Assembly: GCA_014204435.1 (NCBI GenBank)
Contig: JACHLF010000002.1
Span: forward strand, 372,001-436,000
Reading direction: 5' to 3'
DNA: 64,000 nucleotides
Source of the DNA: Mycobacteroides chelonae
GTDB taxonomy: Bacteria; Actinomycetota; Actinomycetes; Mycobacteriales; Mycobacteriaceae
Positions 55,019 through 63,485 of the stretch are shown here, in pieces. The position numbers and the translations under genes were made by a program. The notes below the pieces were generated by a model. That model had not been told where the DNA came from. It made no database searches and saw only the letters and a list, made by a program, of their open reading frames with translations. Each line of letters opens with the position of its first letter. Position 1 is the stretch's first letter.

Positions 55019-55949
55019 CGGCGGACCGGTAGTGGCCGCTGACTCCCTGCTGACCTTGGAACTGCCCAATGTCAGATTGCAGGCGTTGTGCTGGGGCCCG
55101 CCGGACGGACCGCTGGTGATCTGTGCGCACGGCTTCCCTGATTCGGCCCACACCTGGCGTCTGCTGGGGCCGAGGTTGGCCGCCGACGGATGGCGTGTGG
55201 TGGCGCCGTTCACCCGCGGCTACGCACCCAGCGAAATACCCGCCGATGCCGAGTACGGCCTAGGCTCCCTGATGCAGGACGTCCTGGACATCCACGCGGT
55301 GCTGGGTGGCGACGACCGGGCGGTCTACATCGGCCATGACTGGGGCGCGCTGGTGGGTAACGCTCTGGCCCGCAGCAGCCGGTCGCCGTTCGCGCGGATG
55401 GTGACGATGGCCGTCCCGCCGTTCGAAGTCCTCGGCTCGAACCTCTCGTCGATCGGCCCGGCCGGATGGCCCGGTGTGGCCGGACGGCAGCTATTGATGA
55501 GCTGGTACACGTTGTTCCATCAGGTTCCAGTGCTGCCCGAATTGCTATTGCCTTGGCTACTGCGTCTGTACTGGCGGAGGTGGTCGCCGGGATACGAGGC
55601 GCATGCGGACGTGCTGTACACCGGTGAGGCGATGCTCCAGAAGGGAAACCGCCGGGCGGTGATCGGCTACTACCGCGCAAACATTCGGCGAGCTCTGTTC
55701 CCGTCACGTAAGTACTGGAAGACCCAGCGATCCCTGCTGGACGGAGCACGTACCCCACTGCTGTATCTGCATGGCCGCGACGACGGGTGCATGACCCTGC
55801 GGCTGGTGCAGTCTGCGCGCCCCGATTTGCCCGACCGCAGCGTTGAAATCATCGATGGCGGTGGACATTTCGTGCACCTGGAGCGCCCGGATGTGGTGTA
55901 CGAACTCGTGCGTGAGTTCCTGGGTCCGCCAACTACAAAGGTAGAGTGA
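55002..55949 (+). CDS. Alpha/beta hydrolase, epoxide-hydrolase-like
   Basis: A 315-residue (with TTG start) alpha/beta hydrolase. The oxyanion motif HGFPDSAHTWR (residues about 47-57), nucleophile Asp113 in GHDWGA, a later acidic residue in YLHGRDDGCM and the His of GGGHFVH form the triad. An Asp nucleophile fits epoxide hydrolases or dehalogenases. The start is uncertain: the TTG at 55002 overlaps the tetR end by 17 bp; a GTG at 55032 is an alternative. Coupled with tetR and 4 bp before the next gene. Substrate unknown. Confidence 0.85.
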   Translation: MTALPSGGPVVAADSLLTLELPNVRLQALCWGPPDGPLVICAHGFPDSAHTWRLLGPRLAADGWRVVAPFTRGYAPSEIPADAEYGLGSLMQDVLDIHAVLGGDDRAVYIGHDWGALVGNALARSSRSPFARMVTMAVPPFEVLGSNLSSIGPAGWPGVAGRQLLMSWYTLFHQVPVLPELLLPWLLRLYWRRWSPGYEAHADVLYTGEAMLQKGNRRAVIGYYRANIRRALFPSRKYWKTQRSLLDGARTPLLYLHGRDDGCMTLRLVQSARPDLPDRSVEIIDGGGHFVHLERPDVVYELVREFLGPPTTKVE

Positions 55950-55953
55950 GGCA

Positions 55954-56457
55954 ATGCCAGTCGTCAGTCAGACCGTCGAGGTGGCCGCGCCGCCGCAGGT
56001 GATCGTCTCCATCGTTACCAATTACGAGGCCTACCCCGAGTGGAACAAGGAGATCACTAGCGTCGAGATCCTGAACCGGCTTCCGGATGGGCGCCCGCAC
56101 ATCGTGCGGTTGAAGGTGGAGATGACGGGCATGTCGACGACCAACGTCGCCGAGATCGCCTATCTCAACGCCGCCCAGGTGGCGACGCGCCTGTTGGAGA
56201 GCGACATCTTCGAGAAGCAGGAACAGACGTTTTCGATCGTCCCGATGGGGCCGACATGCCTGCTCACCGTTGATATGGATGTCGAGACCAAGCTGCCTAT
56301 CCCGAAGCCGATGGTCAAGAAGCTCGCCAACCAGGTCCTCGAACATCTGGCCGAGGGCCTGAAGGGCCGTGCCGAAGCCGTCGCCTCCGGTCAGCTGCAG
56401 CCGACCGCGCCGGCCGAGCCGGTGCTACCCCCCGGACCACATCCCGGCACCGTCTAG
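55954..56457 (+). CDS. SRPBCC/polyketide-cyclase-like protein (TB18.5-like)
   Basis: A 167-residue START/Bet v1-fold protein. The N-terminal strand-helix (VSQTVEVAAPPQVIVSIVTN, then YEAYPEWNKEITSVEIL) is characteristic of the cyclase/dehydrase family, and the protein resembles TB18.5 (Rv0164). These proteins bind hydrophobic ligands; no catalytic residue is evident. It starts 4 bp after the hydrolase stop. The 3' end overlaps the convergent GntR gene by 33 bp. Conserved position next to the mce1 regulator supports the ortholog call. Confidence 0.87.
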   Translation: MPVVSQTVEVAAPPQVIVSIVTNYEAYPEWNKEITSVEILNRLPDGRPHIVRLKVEMTGMSTTNVAEIAYLNAAQVATRLLESDIFEKQEQTFSIVPMGPTCLLTVDMDVETKLPIPKPMVKKLANQVLEHLAEGLKGRAEAVASGQLQPTAPAEPVLPPGPHPGTV

Positions 56458-57102
56458 GTATTCGATCAGGCGGCGTGCGCCGTCGACGAACTGAACCTCG
56501 GTCTGGGTAACTACCTCGGTGAGGTCGCCCGCGCGCAGTGCCGCGATGAGCTTGTCGTGCGCGTCCACCGCGTGCCGGGCCCACGCGTCGGCCGAGGCGA
56601 ACATCATGTGTGGTGTGTACCGGGTGGCCTGCAGCAAGAACCAGGCCAGCTTGGGGCGATCGGCCACATGATTGAGAAATCGGTGGAACTCGAACTCCGC
56701 GATCGAGATCAATTCGGGTGAATCGGCATGGCGCAGTGTGTCGTTGAGATCTGCCAGGGTGTCGATCTGTTCCGGGGTTATGCGTCGGGCCGCGGTCTGG
56801 GCCAGCTCCACGGCGAGGTGCGCCTGCAGCGCGAAGATGTCTTCGATATCGGCCCGGCTCAACGCGGCGGCCATGTATCCGCGGTGAGGGACGGCCTCAA
56901 CCATGCCTTCTCCGCGCAGCGTCAGCAGTGCCTCCCGGACGGGGGTGACGCTCACACCCAGCTGGGCGGCCGTCTCATCCATCCGGATGTATTCGCCGGG
57001 GCGCAGCTCACCGGTCATGATCGCGGCCCGGAGCCGGCCAGCGACTTCCTCGGACAGCTGTGGCCTGCGGATTTCGCGGGTCTGTACCCGGGGAGATTTC
57101 AT
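56425..57102 (-). CDS. mce1R: Mce1R-like GntR-family repressor
   Basis: A 225-residue FadR/VanR-subfamily regulator. The winged helix occupies residues about 14-75 (SEEVAGRLRAAIMTGELRPG and QLGVSVTPVREALLTLRGEG), and the FCD effector domain follows with metal-ligand-like histidines in FEFHRFLNHVADR and DAHDKLIAAL. It is divergent from a crotonase-fadD5-mceABCD run, exactly as Rv0165c (Mce1R) is divergent from fadD5-mce1 in M. tuberculosis. Mce1R represses mce1 and responds to fatty acids. High confidence in family, good for the ortholog. Confidence 0.88.
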   Translation of the reverse strand: MKSPRVQTREIRRPQLSEEVAGRLRAAIMTGELRPGEYIRMDETAAQLGVSVTPVREALLTLRGEGMVEAVPHRGYMAAALSRADIEDIFALQAHLAVELAQTAARRITPEQIDTLADLNDTLRHADSPELISIAEFEFHRFLNHVADRPKLAWFLLQATRYTPHMMFASADAWARHAVDAHDKLIAALRAGDLTEVVTQTEVQFVDGARRLIEYLDGAGMWSGG

Positions 57103-57155
57103 CCGATCTGCCTGCCTTTTCTATGTGTGGTGACGCCCTTGCATCTAAAGTCATA

Positions 57156-57169
57156 TCAAATATATTTGT
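57156..57169. promoter_or_regulatory. Near-palindrome between mce1R and crotonase, candidate Mce1R operator
   Basis: TCAAATATATTTGT is symmetric at 12 of 14 positions and stands out as A/T-rich in a 104-bp divergent region. Its position is right for an operator of the divergent GntR-family gene. The identity of the binding protein is inferred. Confidence 0.45.
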
Positions 57170-57206
57170 GCGGACGTGTCGAAGCGACAAGCCAGGAGGC
57201 AGTGAT

Positions 57207-58016
57207 TTGAGTTCCGATGAACCTCTCGGCGCACCCGATGTATCCGTCGACGACGGCATCATGCGAATCACGTTCACCAGGCCCGATCGGATGAATGCGC
57301 TCAACGGGCCGGCCACGGCGGGCCTGATCGAAGCGCTGGAGTCTGTCGCCGGGCGTGACGAGGTGCGTGTCGTCGTCATCAGCGGTGGCGCGGCGGGCAA
57401 TGCTTTCACGGCGGGCGCCGATGTGGCCGAGCTGGCGGCGGGCTCCGGCGAGCTGACCCCGCGGCAGGCGGCCGAACTGACGATGGACAACGCCGAGCGC
57501 CTGGTACGCGCGGTGCTGAATTGCCCGGTACCCACCATCGCGGAGGTCACGGGCGCGGCCGCAGGCATCGGCGCCTCGGTGGGGTTGGCGTGCGACCTGA
57601 TCTACGCGGCCGACAAAGCCTTCTTCCTGCTGGCCTTCGCGAACATCGGGCTGATGCCCGATGGCGGATCGAGTGCGCTGGTCTCGGCCTCGATCGGCCG
57701 CGTGAAGGCCAACGCCATGGCGCTGTTGGCTCAACCCCTCAACGCCGCAGACGCTTGTGCGGCCGGGCTGATCAACGAGGTGTTACCGGGAGACCAGTTG
57801 CGCCTGCGCGTCGATAAGTCTGCGCGCAGGCTAGCTCGCGGCTCGCGGCGTGCGATGCAGCTGACCAAGGAAGCCATGAACTCGGTGTCGCTCAAGCTGT
57901 TCGACGAGGCCATCGCCTGTGAGCGGGAGGGGCAGATCGAGCTGTTGACCTCGCCCGATGCTCAGGAAGGCTTCGCCGCGTTCCTTGAGGGCCGACGCCC
58001 CAACTTCAGTGAGTAG
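57207..58016 (+). CDS. Enoyl-CoA hydratase/isomerase family protein
   Basis: A 269-residue crotonase with the oxyanion blocks VVISGGAAGNAFTAGADVAE (about 53-72) and AEVTGAAAGIGASVGLACDL (about 112-131); FANIGLMPDGGSSALV follows, with Asp in place of the usual second Glu, typical of isomerase-like members. TTG at 57207 is chosen because AGGAGGC lies 6 nt upstream. 8 bp ahead of fadD5, so in the same transcript. In M. tuberculosis no crotonase lies between mce1R and fadD5, so this insertion is a difference worth noting. Confidence 0.85.
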   Translation: MSSDEPLGAPDVSVDDGIMRITFTRPDRMNALNGPATAGLIEALESVAGRDEVRVVVISGGAAGNAFTAGADVAELAAGSGELTPRQAAELTMDNAERLVRAVLNCPVPTIAEVTGAAAGIGASVGLACDLIYAADKAFFLLAFANIGLMPDGGSSALVSASIGRVKANAMALLAQPLNAADACAAGLINEVLPGDQLRLRVDKSARRLARGSRRAMQLTKEAMNSVSLKLFDEAIACEREGQIELLTSPDAQEGFAAFLEGRRPNFSE

Positions 58017-58024
58017 GAGAGCTT

Positions 58025-59617
58025 GTGACCGACATGATCGACGCAATCACCCAGTCCGCCGGCCTCGGCCAGCCGTACCGTGCGCGGCGGCAGAACTGGT
58101 GTAACCAGCTGGCGCGGCACGCACTCATGCAACCCAATGCCACCGCCATCCGCTACCTGGGCCGCAGCATCTCCTGGGGTGAGCTGAGTCAGCGTGTGCA
58201 ATCCCTGGCCGACGCGCTCGCCCGGCGCGGCGTCGGATCCGGGGACCGCGTACTGATCCTCATGCTCAACCGCCCGGAATATGTCGAATCATGGCTTGCC
58301 ATCAACGAACTCGGTGCCATCGCGATCCCGGTGAACTTCCGCATGACTCCGCCCGAGATCGCGTTCCTGGTCCAGGACAGCGGGGCCAAGGTGGCGATCA
58401 CGGAGACGGTGCTGGCGCCGGTGGCCGCCGCGGTGCGTCAGCAGGCGGCGGCCTTGGAGACGGTCATCGTCGCCGGTTCGGAGTCGGAGGACGGTGCGCT
58501 CGGATACGAAGAGGTGGTCGCCGAGGAAGGTGAAGCACACCTCGAGGTGGATCTGCCCGGCGATGCCCCGGCGCTCATCATGTACACCTCCGGAACGACC
58601 GGCCGACCCAAGGGTGCGGTGTTGACCCACCTCAACCTTTCAGGCCAGGCGATGACCTATCTGCTGAGCACCACCGTCGAGCTGAACACAGATGTGGGAT
58701 TCATCGGTGTGCCCATGTTCCACATCGCGGGTGTGGGCAACATGATCACGGGGTTGCTACTGGGACTGCCCACGGTGATCCATCCGCTCGGGGCTTTCGA
58801 TCCCGGCGCTCTGCTGGACGTGCTGGAAGCGGAAGGGGTCACCGGGATTTTCCTGGTTCCGGCGCAGTGGCAGGCGGTCTGCGCTGCGCAACGAGCAAAT
58901 CCACGCACAGTGAAGCTCAAGACCCTCTCCTGGGGCGCTGCTCCGGCTAGCGATGTGTTGCTGAGGACGATGTCCGACACGTTCCCCGATGCCAGGATAC
59001 TGGCTGCGTTCGGGCAGACCGAGATGTCGCCGGTGACCTGCATGCTCATGGGAGAGGACGCAATCCGAAAGATGGGTTCTGTCGGCCGGGTGATTCCCAC
59101 GGTCTCGGCGCGGGTTGTCGACGACAACATGAATGATGTGCCGGTCGGGGAGGTGGGAGAGATCGTGTACCGGGCGCCCACCCTGATGCAGGGCTATTGG
59201 AACAACCCGGCGGCGACTGCCGAGGCATTCGCGGGTGGCTGGTTTCACTCGGGAGACCTGGTCCGCCAGGACGCGGATGGTTTCGTGTGGGTAGTGGACC
59301 GTAAGAAGGACATGATCATCTCCGGTGGAGAGAACATCTACTGCGCAGAGGTGGAGAACGTGCTTGCTGAGCACGAGTCGATCACCGAGGTCGCGGTGAT
59401 CGGCAGGCCCCACGAGAAGTGGGGCGAAGTGCCGGTGGCGGTGGCAGCCATCCACGGCGACGGGTTGACCATCGCCGAACTCGACGTCTTCCTCACCGAA
59501 CGGCTGGCGCGGTACAAGCACCCCAAGGACCTCGTGGTCGTGGACGCGCTGCCGCGCAATCCGTCCGGGAAGGTGCTCAAGACCGAGCTGCGGCAACGAT
59601 ACGGCTCCGAGGCGTAA
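58025..59617 (+). CDS. fadD5: Acyl-CoA synthetase, FadD5-like
   Basis: A 530-residue ANL ligase. The phosphate loop MYTSGTTGRPKGA is at about residues 184-196, AFGQTEMSP near 324-332, WFHSGDLVRQDADGF near 409-423 and the terminal GKVLKTELR Lys motif at the end. It activates fatty acids, and in M. tuberculosis fadD5 opens the mce1 operon and is linked to recycling of mycolic/fatty acids. Position behind a divergent mce1R and ahead of mceA supports the name. GTG start. Downstream mceA begins 241 bp later with no yrbE genes between. Confidence 0.9.
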   Translation: MTDMIDAITQSAGLGQPYRARRQNWCNQLARHALMQPNATAIRYLGRSISWGELSQRVQSLADALARRGVGSGDRVLILMLNRPEYVESWLAINELGAIAIPVNFRMTPPEIAFLVQDSGAKVAITETVLAPVAAAVRQQAAALETVIVAGSESEDGALGYEEVVAEEGEAHLEVDLPGDAPALIMYTSGTTGRPKGAVLTHLNLSGQAMTYLLSTTVELNTDVGFIGVPMFHIAGVGNMITGLLLGLPTVIHPLGAFDPGALLDVLEAEGVTGIFLVPAQWQAVCAAQRANPRTVKLKTLSWGAAPASDVLLRTMSDTFPDARILAAFGQTEMSPVTCMLMGEDAIRKMGSVGRVIPTVSARVVDDNMNDVPVGEVGEIVYRAPTLMQGYWNNPAATAEAFAGGWFHSGDLVRQDADGFVWVVDRKKDMIISGGENIYCAEVENVLAEHESITEVAVIGRPHEKWGEVPVAVAAIHGDGLTIAELDVFLTERLARYKHPKDLVVVDALPRNPSGKVLKTELRQRYGSEA

Positions 59618-59858
59618 CGCCGAGCGGGGGAGCCGCAGCAAATATGAATATGGATTCAGAAAAATTTGGTAAAGCGCAATACATAGAACTGCACGCAACT
59701 GTACATTCCAGTAATTGGCGTCACAACGGAGGGGTCACGTGACCAAGGCCGCCGACCTGGCGGGCTGCGTTTGCTGATGAAAGGGACTCAGGTGGTGCTT
59801 CGGATCATGCTGTGGCGCTGCACCGACACGCGTCCAGGTGATGTCGGAGGAGGTTTGC
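59618..59858 (+). other. Gap between fadD5 and mceA where yrbE permease genes are expected
   Basis: This 241-bp stretch occupies the place of yrbE1A-yrbE1B (together about 1.6-1.7 kb) in other mce1 operons. It holds three tiny, overlapping reading frames: ATG 59644 to 59742 (32 codons, A/T-rich), GTG 59739 to 59777 (12 codons, preceded by GGAGGGG, beginning VTKAADLAG) and ATG 59777 to 59875 (32 codons). None resembles a whole YrbE. The VTKAADLAGC start could be the first residues of a deleted yrbE1A, but this is only a suggestion. No gene is called. Confidence 0.55.
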
Positions 59859-61394
59859 GTGCCGAACTCCTTTGAGACCGACGGCAGGGGACCCTCGGAC
59901 CGACAACTGCTCCTGGGTGGCGTAGCCATCGCTGTGGTGGCCGCCCTGGTCGGCACCGCCCTGATCATCAAGTCGACCGGCCGGTTCAACAACTACGTGC
60001 GCGTGGCCGCCGAACTCACCAACGTCGGCGACGGCCTGCCCGCCAAGTCCGACGTCAAGTACCAGGGCGTGCTGGTCGGCTCGGTGAACGATCTGATCCC
60101 CTCGCAGCGGGGCAAGCCGAACGTCGTTCATATCGATCTGAAACCCGATCTGGCGCATACAATTCCGCGATCGGTCACCGCCAGGGTTGTTCCCAGTAAC
60201 GTGTTCGCCGTCTCCTCGGTGGAGCTGGTCGATCATGGTCCGGGCGCCGCGATCACCGACGGAACCGTGATCCCCGAAGAAACCGAGCTGCCGACGGTGC
60301 TGTTCCAGACCACCATCAGCAAGCTGCGCGACATCCTGCTGGCCAACGGGCGCGGTCGCGACGACGATTCGGTGGGCATCTTCGCCGTCATCGCGGCGGC
60401 GACGGAGGGGCGGCGTGCCACCCTCCTGAACGCGGCCGGGCAGTTGACCCGAATCATCGATCAGCTCAATGGCATCGTGGCCACCGATACGGGTCCCTCC
60501 ACCCTCTCCGCGCTCCTGGACGCGACCAAGGGATTGCAAACGACAGCACCTGAGCTTGTTGATGCGCTGCATCAGGCCATCAAGCCCATGCAGACCCTGG
60601 CCGAAAAGCGTGAGCAATTGCAGACTCTGCTCAACGCCGGGTTGCACACTACGGGAACCGTTCGACAATCGTTGGACAACCAGACTGACCGGATGATCGA
60701 CATCACGACGAAGCTCACGCCCGTCGTCGGCGTGCTCACCCAAAACTCGGTGCACTTCTTGCCGATCGCGGCCCGGCTCAAGGTGTTCTCCGACAAGTTC
60801 TTCAGCGACGTGTGGGATCCGGAGAAGGACGTCGTGAACATCCGGGCAGTTCTCTCCTTCACGCCGTCGACGATGTACACCCGCGCCGATTGCCCGCAGT
60901 ACGGGGAGTTGAAGGGCCCGAGTTGCTTCACTGCACCAGAGCTGGTGGTGCGGCCCGACCTTCCGGAAACATTGCTCCCACAGAACTACAAGCCGCCGCC
61001 CGATCTGGCGCCGCCGCCGGGAACAGAGGTCGGGCCGGACGGGAATCTGATCGTCACCGGGCCTCCTTTGTACAACCCGCACCCGAATCTGCAGGACCCC
61101 AATCCTCCGTTGCCATGGTGGCAGCCCAACCCGTCCCCGCGTATTCCGGGCACGGTCGACCCGGGTGACGCCGAACCGCCGCCAGGGAGTCCGGGCGTTC
61201 CCGCCCCGGCTGCCACCGCGCCGGCTTCCTTCGGTGGGGCTGTCGGTCCTGTGGGGAGCAAGGTCGAACGTGAGCAGCTGGGCATGATCACCGGTGGTCA
61301 GGCGAACTCATCCACGCAGCTTCTGCTGGGCCCCGTCGCCAGGGGTACCAAGCCCGTTGTGGCTCAGCAGGCCTCGGCAGGGGGTGCGCGATGA
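59859..61394 (+). CDS. mceA: MceA family protein of second mce operon
   Basis: A 511-residue Mce protein. Membrane helix at about residues 17-37 (LLLGGVAIAVVAALVGTAL), MCE domain (VRVAAELTNVGDGLPAKSDV to VFAVSSVELVD), long helical part and Pro-rich C-terminus (PNLQDPNPPLPWW) ending QLLLGPVARGT. The GTG at 59859 is selected because GGAGGAGG lies 5 nt upstream; GTG 59838 or ATG 59841 are possible. It is a close paralog of the MceA at 28089. First gene of mceA-B-C-D behind fadD5; corresponds in position to Mce1A (Rv0169). Confidence 0.9.
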   Translation: MPNSFETDGRGPSDRQLLLGGVAIAVVAALVGTALIIKSTGRFNNYVRVAAELTNVGDGLPAKSDVKYQGVLVGSVNDLIPSQRGKPNVVHIDLKPDLAHTIPRSVTARVVPSNVFAVSSVELVDHGPGAAITDGTVIPEETELPTVLFQTTISKLRDILLANGRGRDDDSVGIFAVIAAATEGRRATLLNAAGQLTRIIDQLNGIVATDTGPSTLSALLDATKGLQTTAPELVDALHQAIKPMQTLAEKREQLQTLLNAGLHTTGTVRQSLDNQTDRMIDITTKLTPVVGVLTQNSVHFLPIAARLKVFSDKFFSDVWDPEKDVVNIRAVLSFTPSTMYTRADCPQYGELKGPSCFTAPELVVRPDLPETLLPQNYKPPPDLAPPPGTEVGPDGNLIVTGPPLYNPHPNLQDPNPPLPWWQPNPSPRIPGTVDPGDAEPPPGSPGVPAPAATAPASFGGAVGPVGSKVEREQLGMITGGQANSSTQLLLGPVARGTKPVVAQQASAGGAR

Positions 61395-62446
61395 AGTTTC
61401 GTGGTCCATTGATCGGGTTGTCGGTGTTCATGGTGATCGCCTTGACCATGACCTGGCTGGTATATGCGACATTGCGGCGGGAGGTGGCCGGGTCCACCAA
61501 TGCCTACGCCGCGATGTTCACCGATGTCACCGGGTTGCGTGATGGGGACGATGTCCGCATCGCCGGGGTGCGCGTCGGGCGCGTCGAATCGGTTGCGATC
61601 GACGGTGACCTGGCCAAGGTCGATTTCCGGGTGCAGACCGAGCAACCGTTGTACGGCAACACGATTGCGACGATCACGTACCAGAACATCGTTGGCCAGC
61701 GCTATCTGGGGCTGTCGATAGGCAAAACGGGCAGCACGGATCGGCTCAAGCCGGGAAGCGTCATTCCGGTGGAGCAGACCGAGCCGTCATTCGACATCGG
61801 GATGCTGCTGCACGGGTTCGAACCGCTTTTCAGCGTGCTGAACCCCACCGAGGTGGACAATCTCACCGATGGCGTCGTCAAGTCGCTGCAAGGCGATACC
61901 GGCTCGATCGTCGGGTTGGTGGATCAGACCTCACAACTGACCGAGACCTTCGCGGGCCGCGACAAAGTCCTCGACAACGTGATCACCAACCTCAACGGGC
62001 TGACGAAAACTCTTGCCGGGCAGAACAAGAATCTGGACAGCGTGCTGACGCACACCCGGGAGATGGTGGCCATTCTGGACAATCGGCGCGCCGCACTGGT
62101 CGATTCAGTCGGGTCGACGGGGTTCGCGGTGCGCCGGCTGTCGAAGATCTCGGACACGGCGTATCCCCAGCTCAACGAGATACTGCACCGGGAACCGGGA
62201 TTCGTCAGCCACCTGAACGCCGTCGAGCCGCAGCTGGCCTTCGCCGGAGCCAATCTGCCGCTGCTACTGAAGGGTATCGCACGGACTACCCAAGAGGGCG
62301 CCTTCATCAACGGATACGTCTGCGATCTCAACATCACCGGGTTTTTCCCGGGTCTCAACGACGTCGTTCCTATCATCGTCAATGCCGCCACACCTGGCAA
62401 CAAGGCTCAATACACCCCGAAATGCAGGAACCTGGCAGATGGCTGA
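61391..62446 (+). CDS. mceB: MceB family protein of second mce operon
   Basis: A 351-residue Mce protein with membrane helix (about residues 5-27), MCE domain starting YAAMFTDVTGLRDGDDVRIA and the C-terminal YVCDLNITGFFPGLNDVVP block. It aligns along its length with the MceB at 29609 (for example DDVRIAGVRVGRV in both). ATGA overlap with mceA; its 3' end overlaps mceC by 8 bp. Confidence 0.92.
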   Translation: MKFRGPLIGLSVFMVIALTMTWLVYATLRREVAGSTNAYAAMFTDVTGLRDGDDVRIAGVRVGRVESVAIDGDLAKVDFRVQTEQPLYGNTIATITYQNIVGQRYLGLSIGKTGSTDRLKPGSVIPVEQTEPSFDIGMLLHGFEPLFSVLNPTEVDNLTDGVVKSLQGDTGSIVGLVDQTSQLTETFAGRDKVLDNVITNLNGLTKTLAGQNKNLDSVLTHTREMVAILDNRRAALVDSVGSTGFAVRRLSKISDTAYPQLNEILHREPGFVSHLNAVEPQLAFAGANLPLLLKGIARTTQEGAFINGYVCDLNITGFFPGLNDVVPIIVNAATPGNKAQYTPKCRNLADG

Positions 62447-63485
62447 ACCTACCGTGTGGCAACGTATCTCGAGTCGTCCGGTCGAGACGTACAACAAGAT
62501 TTGGCTGGGTGCGATAGCGCTTGCGGTTATCGGGACCCTGGTGGGCGCGATGCTGCTGGTGAAGGCGATCGGCATCGGGTACAGCCACTACACCGGCGAG
62601 TTCTTGCAGGCGGCGTCGCTACAGCCTGGGGCCAACGTGTCTTACGCGGGAGTGTCTGTGGGGGAAGTCACGAGCGTCGAGTTGGCGGGCGACCGTATCG
62701 AAGTCGGTATGCGGGTCCGCGACGACATCACGCTGCGCAAGGATGCCAAGGCATCGATCAAGATCACCACGATTCTGGGCAATCAGTACGTGGAGTTGCG
62801 TAACGGCGGTGACGGCACGCTGCCCAATCGCCGAATAGATCTGGCCCACACCGATGTTCCGTACGACCTGCAGGCCACGCTGCAGGACGCCACCTCGACA
62901 TTCGAACAGGTCGACGCCGACAAGATCGCCGAGTCGACGGCGATACTGGGCAAGCAGCTGGAGGGTTTGCCCGCGGTGCTGCCGCAGGCAATGGAGAACA
63001 TCCAGACACTGTCGTCGGTGATATCGCATCGCCGTGATCAGCTTGGCACGCTGCTGTTCAGCACGGAACTGGTGGCGGGCACCCTGCAACGCCAGCAGGG
63101 GGATATCGGCAAGTTGATCGTCCAGGGCCGTGACCTGCTCGGCGAATTCGTTTCTCGGCAAGCGAGCTTCCACGCGATGATGCAGGCGGTGACCGAGCTG
63201 GTGAACGTCCTGAACAAGATCGTGGTCAAGGATCGTCGTGCGGTCGATGCGCTCATCGCCGACGTGAAGACCTTCAGTAGTTTGATCGGCGGTCACGACG
63301 ATTTGTTCCGGAACCTGCTGCAGGTGACGGCGGTCGCCGCCCGAAACTTCACCAATCTCACGGGCTACGGCAATGCGCTCGAGCTGAGTGCGCCTGGGGG
63401 TCTCGCCGTGGATTCGTGGATGTGTGCGATCAGTGGAAGAGCCAAGCAGTTCAACATGATCCCGTATTTCAAGGACTGCCAATGA
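62439..63485 (+). CDS. mceC: MceC family protein of second mce operon
   Basis: A 348-residue Mce protein with membrane helix at about residues 22-45, MCE domain starting YTGEFLQAASLQPGANVSYA and the short C-terminus DSWMCAISGRAKQFNMIPYF, nearly superposable on the MceC at 30658. ATG at 62439 starts inside the mceB end; an upstream ATG at 62382 is unnecessary. Stop overlaps mceD (ATGA). Confidence 0.92.
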   Translation: MAEPTVWQRISSRPVETYNKIWLGAIALAVIGTLVGAMLLVKAIGIGYSHYTGEFLQAASLQPGANVSYAGVSVGEVTSVELAGDRIEVGMRVRDDITLRKDAKASIKITTILGNQYVELRNGGDGTLPNRRIDLAHTDVPYDLQATLQDATSTFEQVDADKIAESTAILGKQLEGLPAVLPQAMENIQTLSSVISHRRDQLGTLLFSTELVAGTLQRQQGDIGKLIVQGRDLLGEFVSRQASFHAMMQAVTELVNVLNKIVVKDRRAVDALIADVKTFSSLIGGHDDLFRNLLQVTAVAARNFTNLTGYGNALELSAPGGLAVDSWMCAISGRAKQFNMIPYFKDCQ

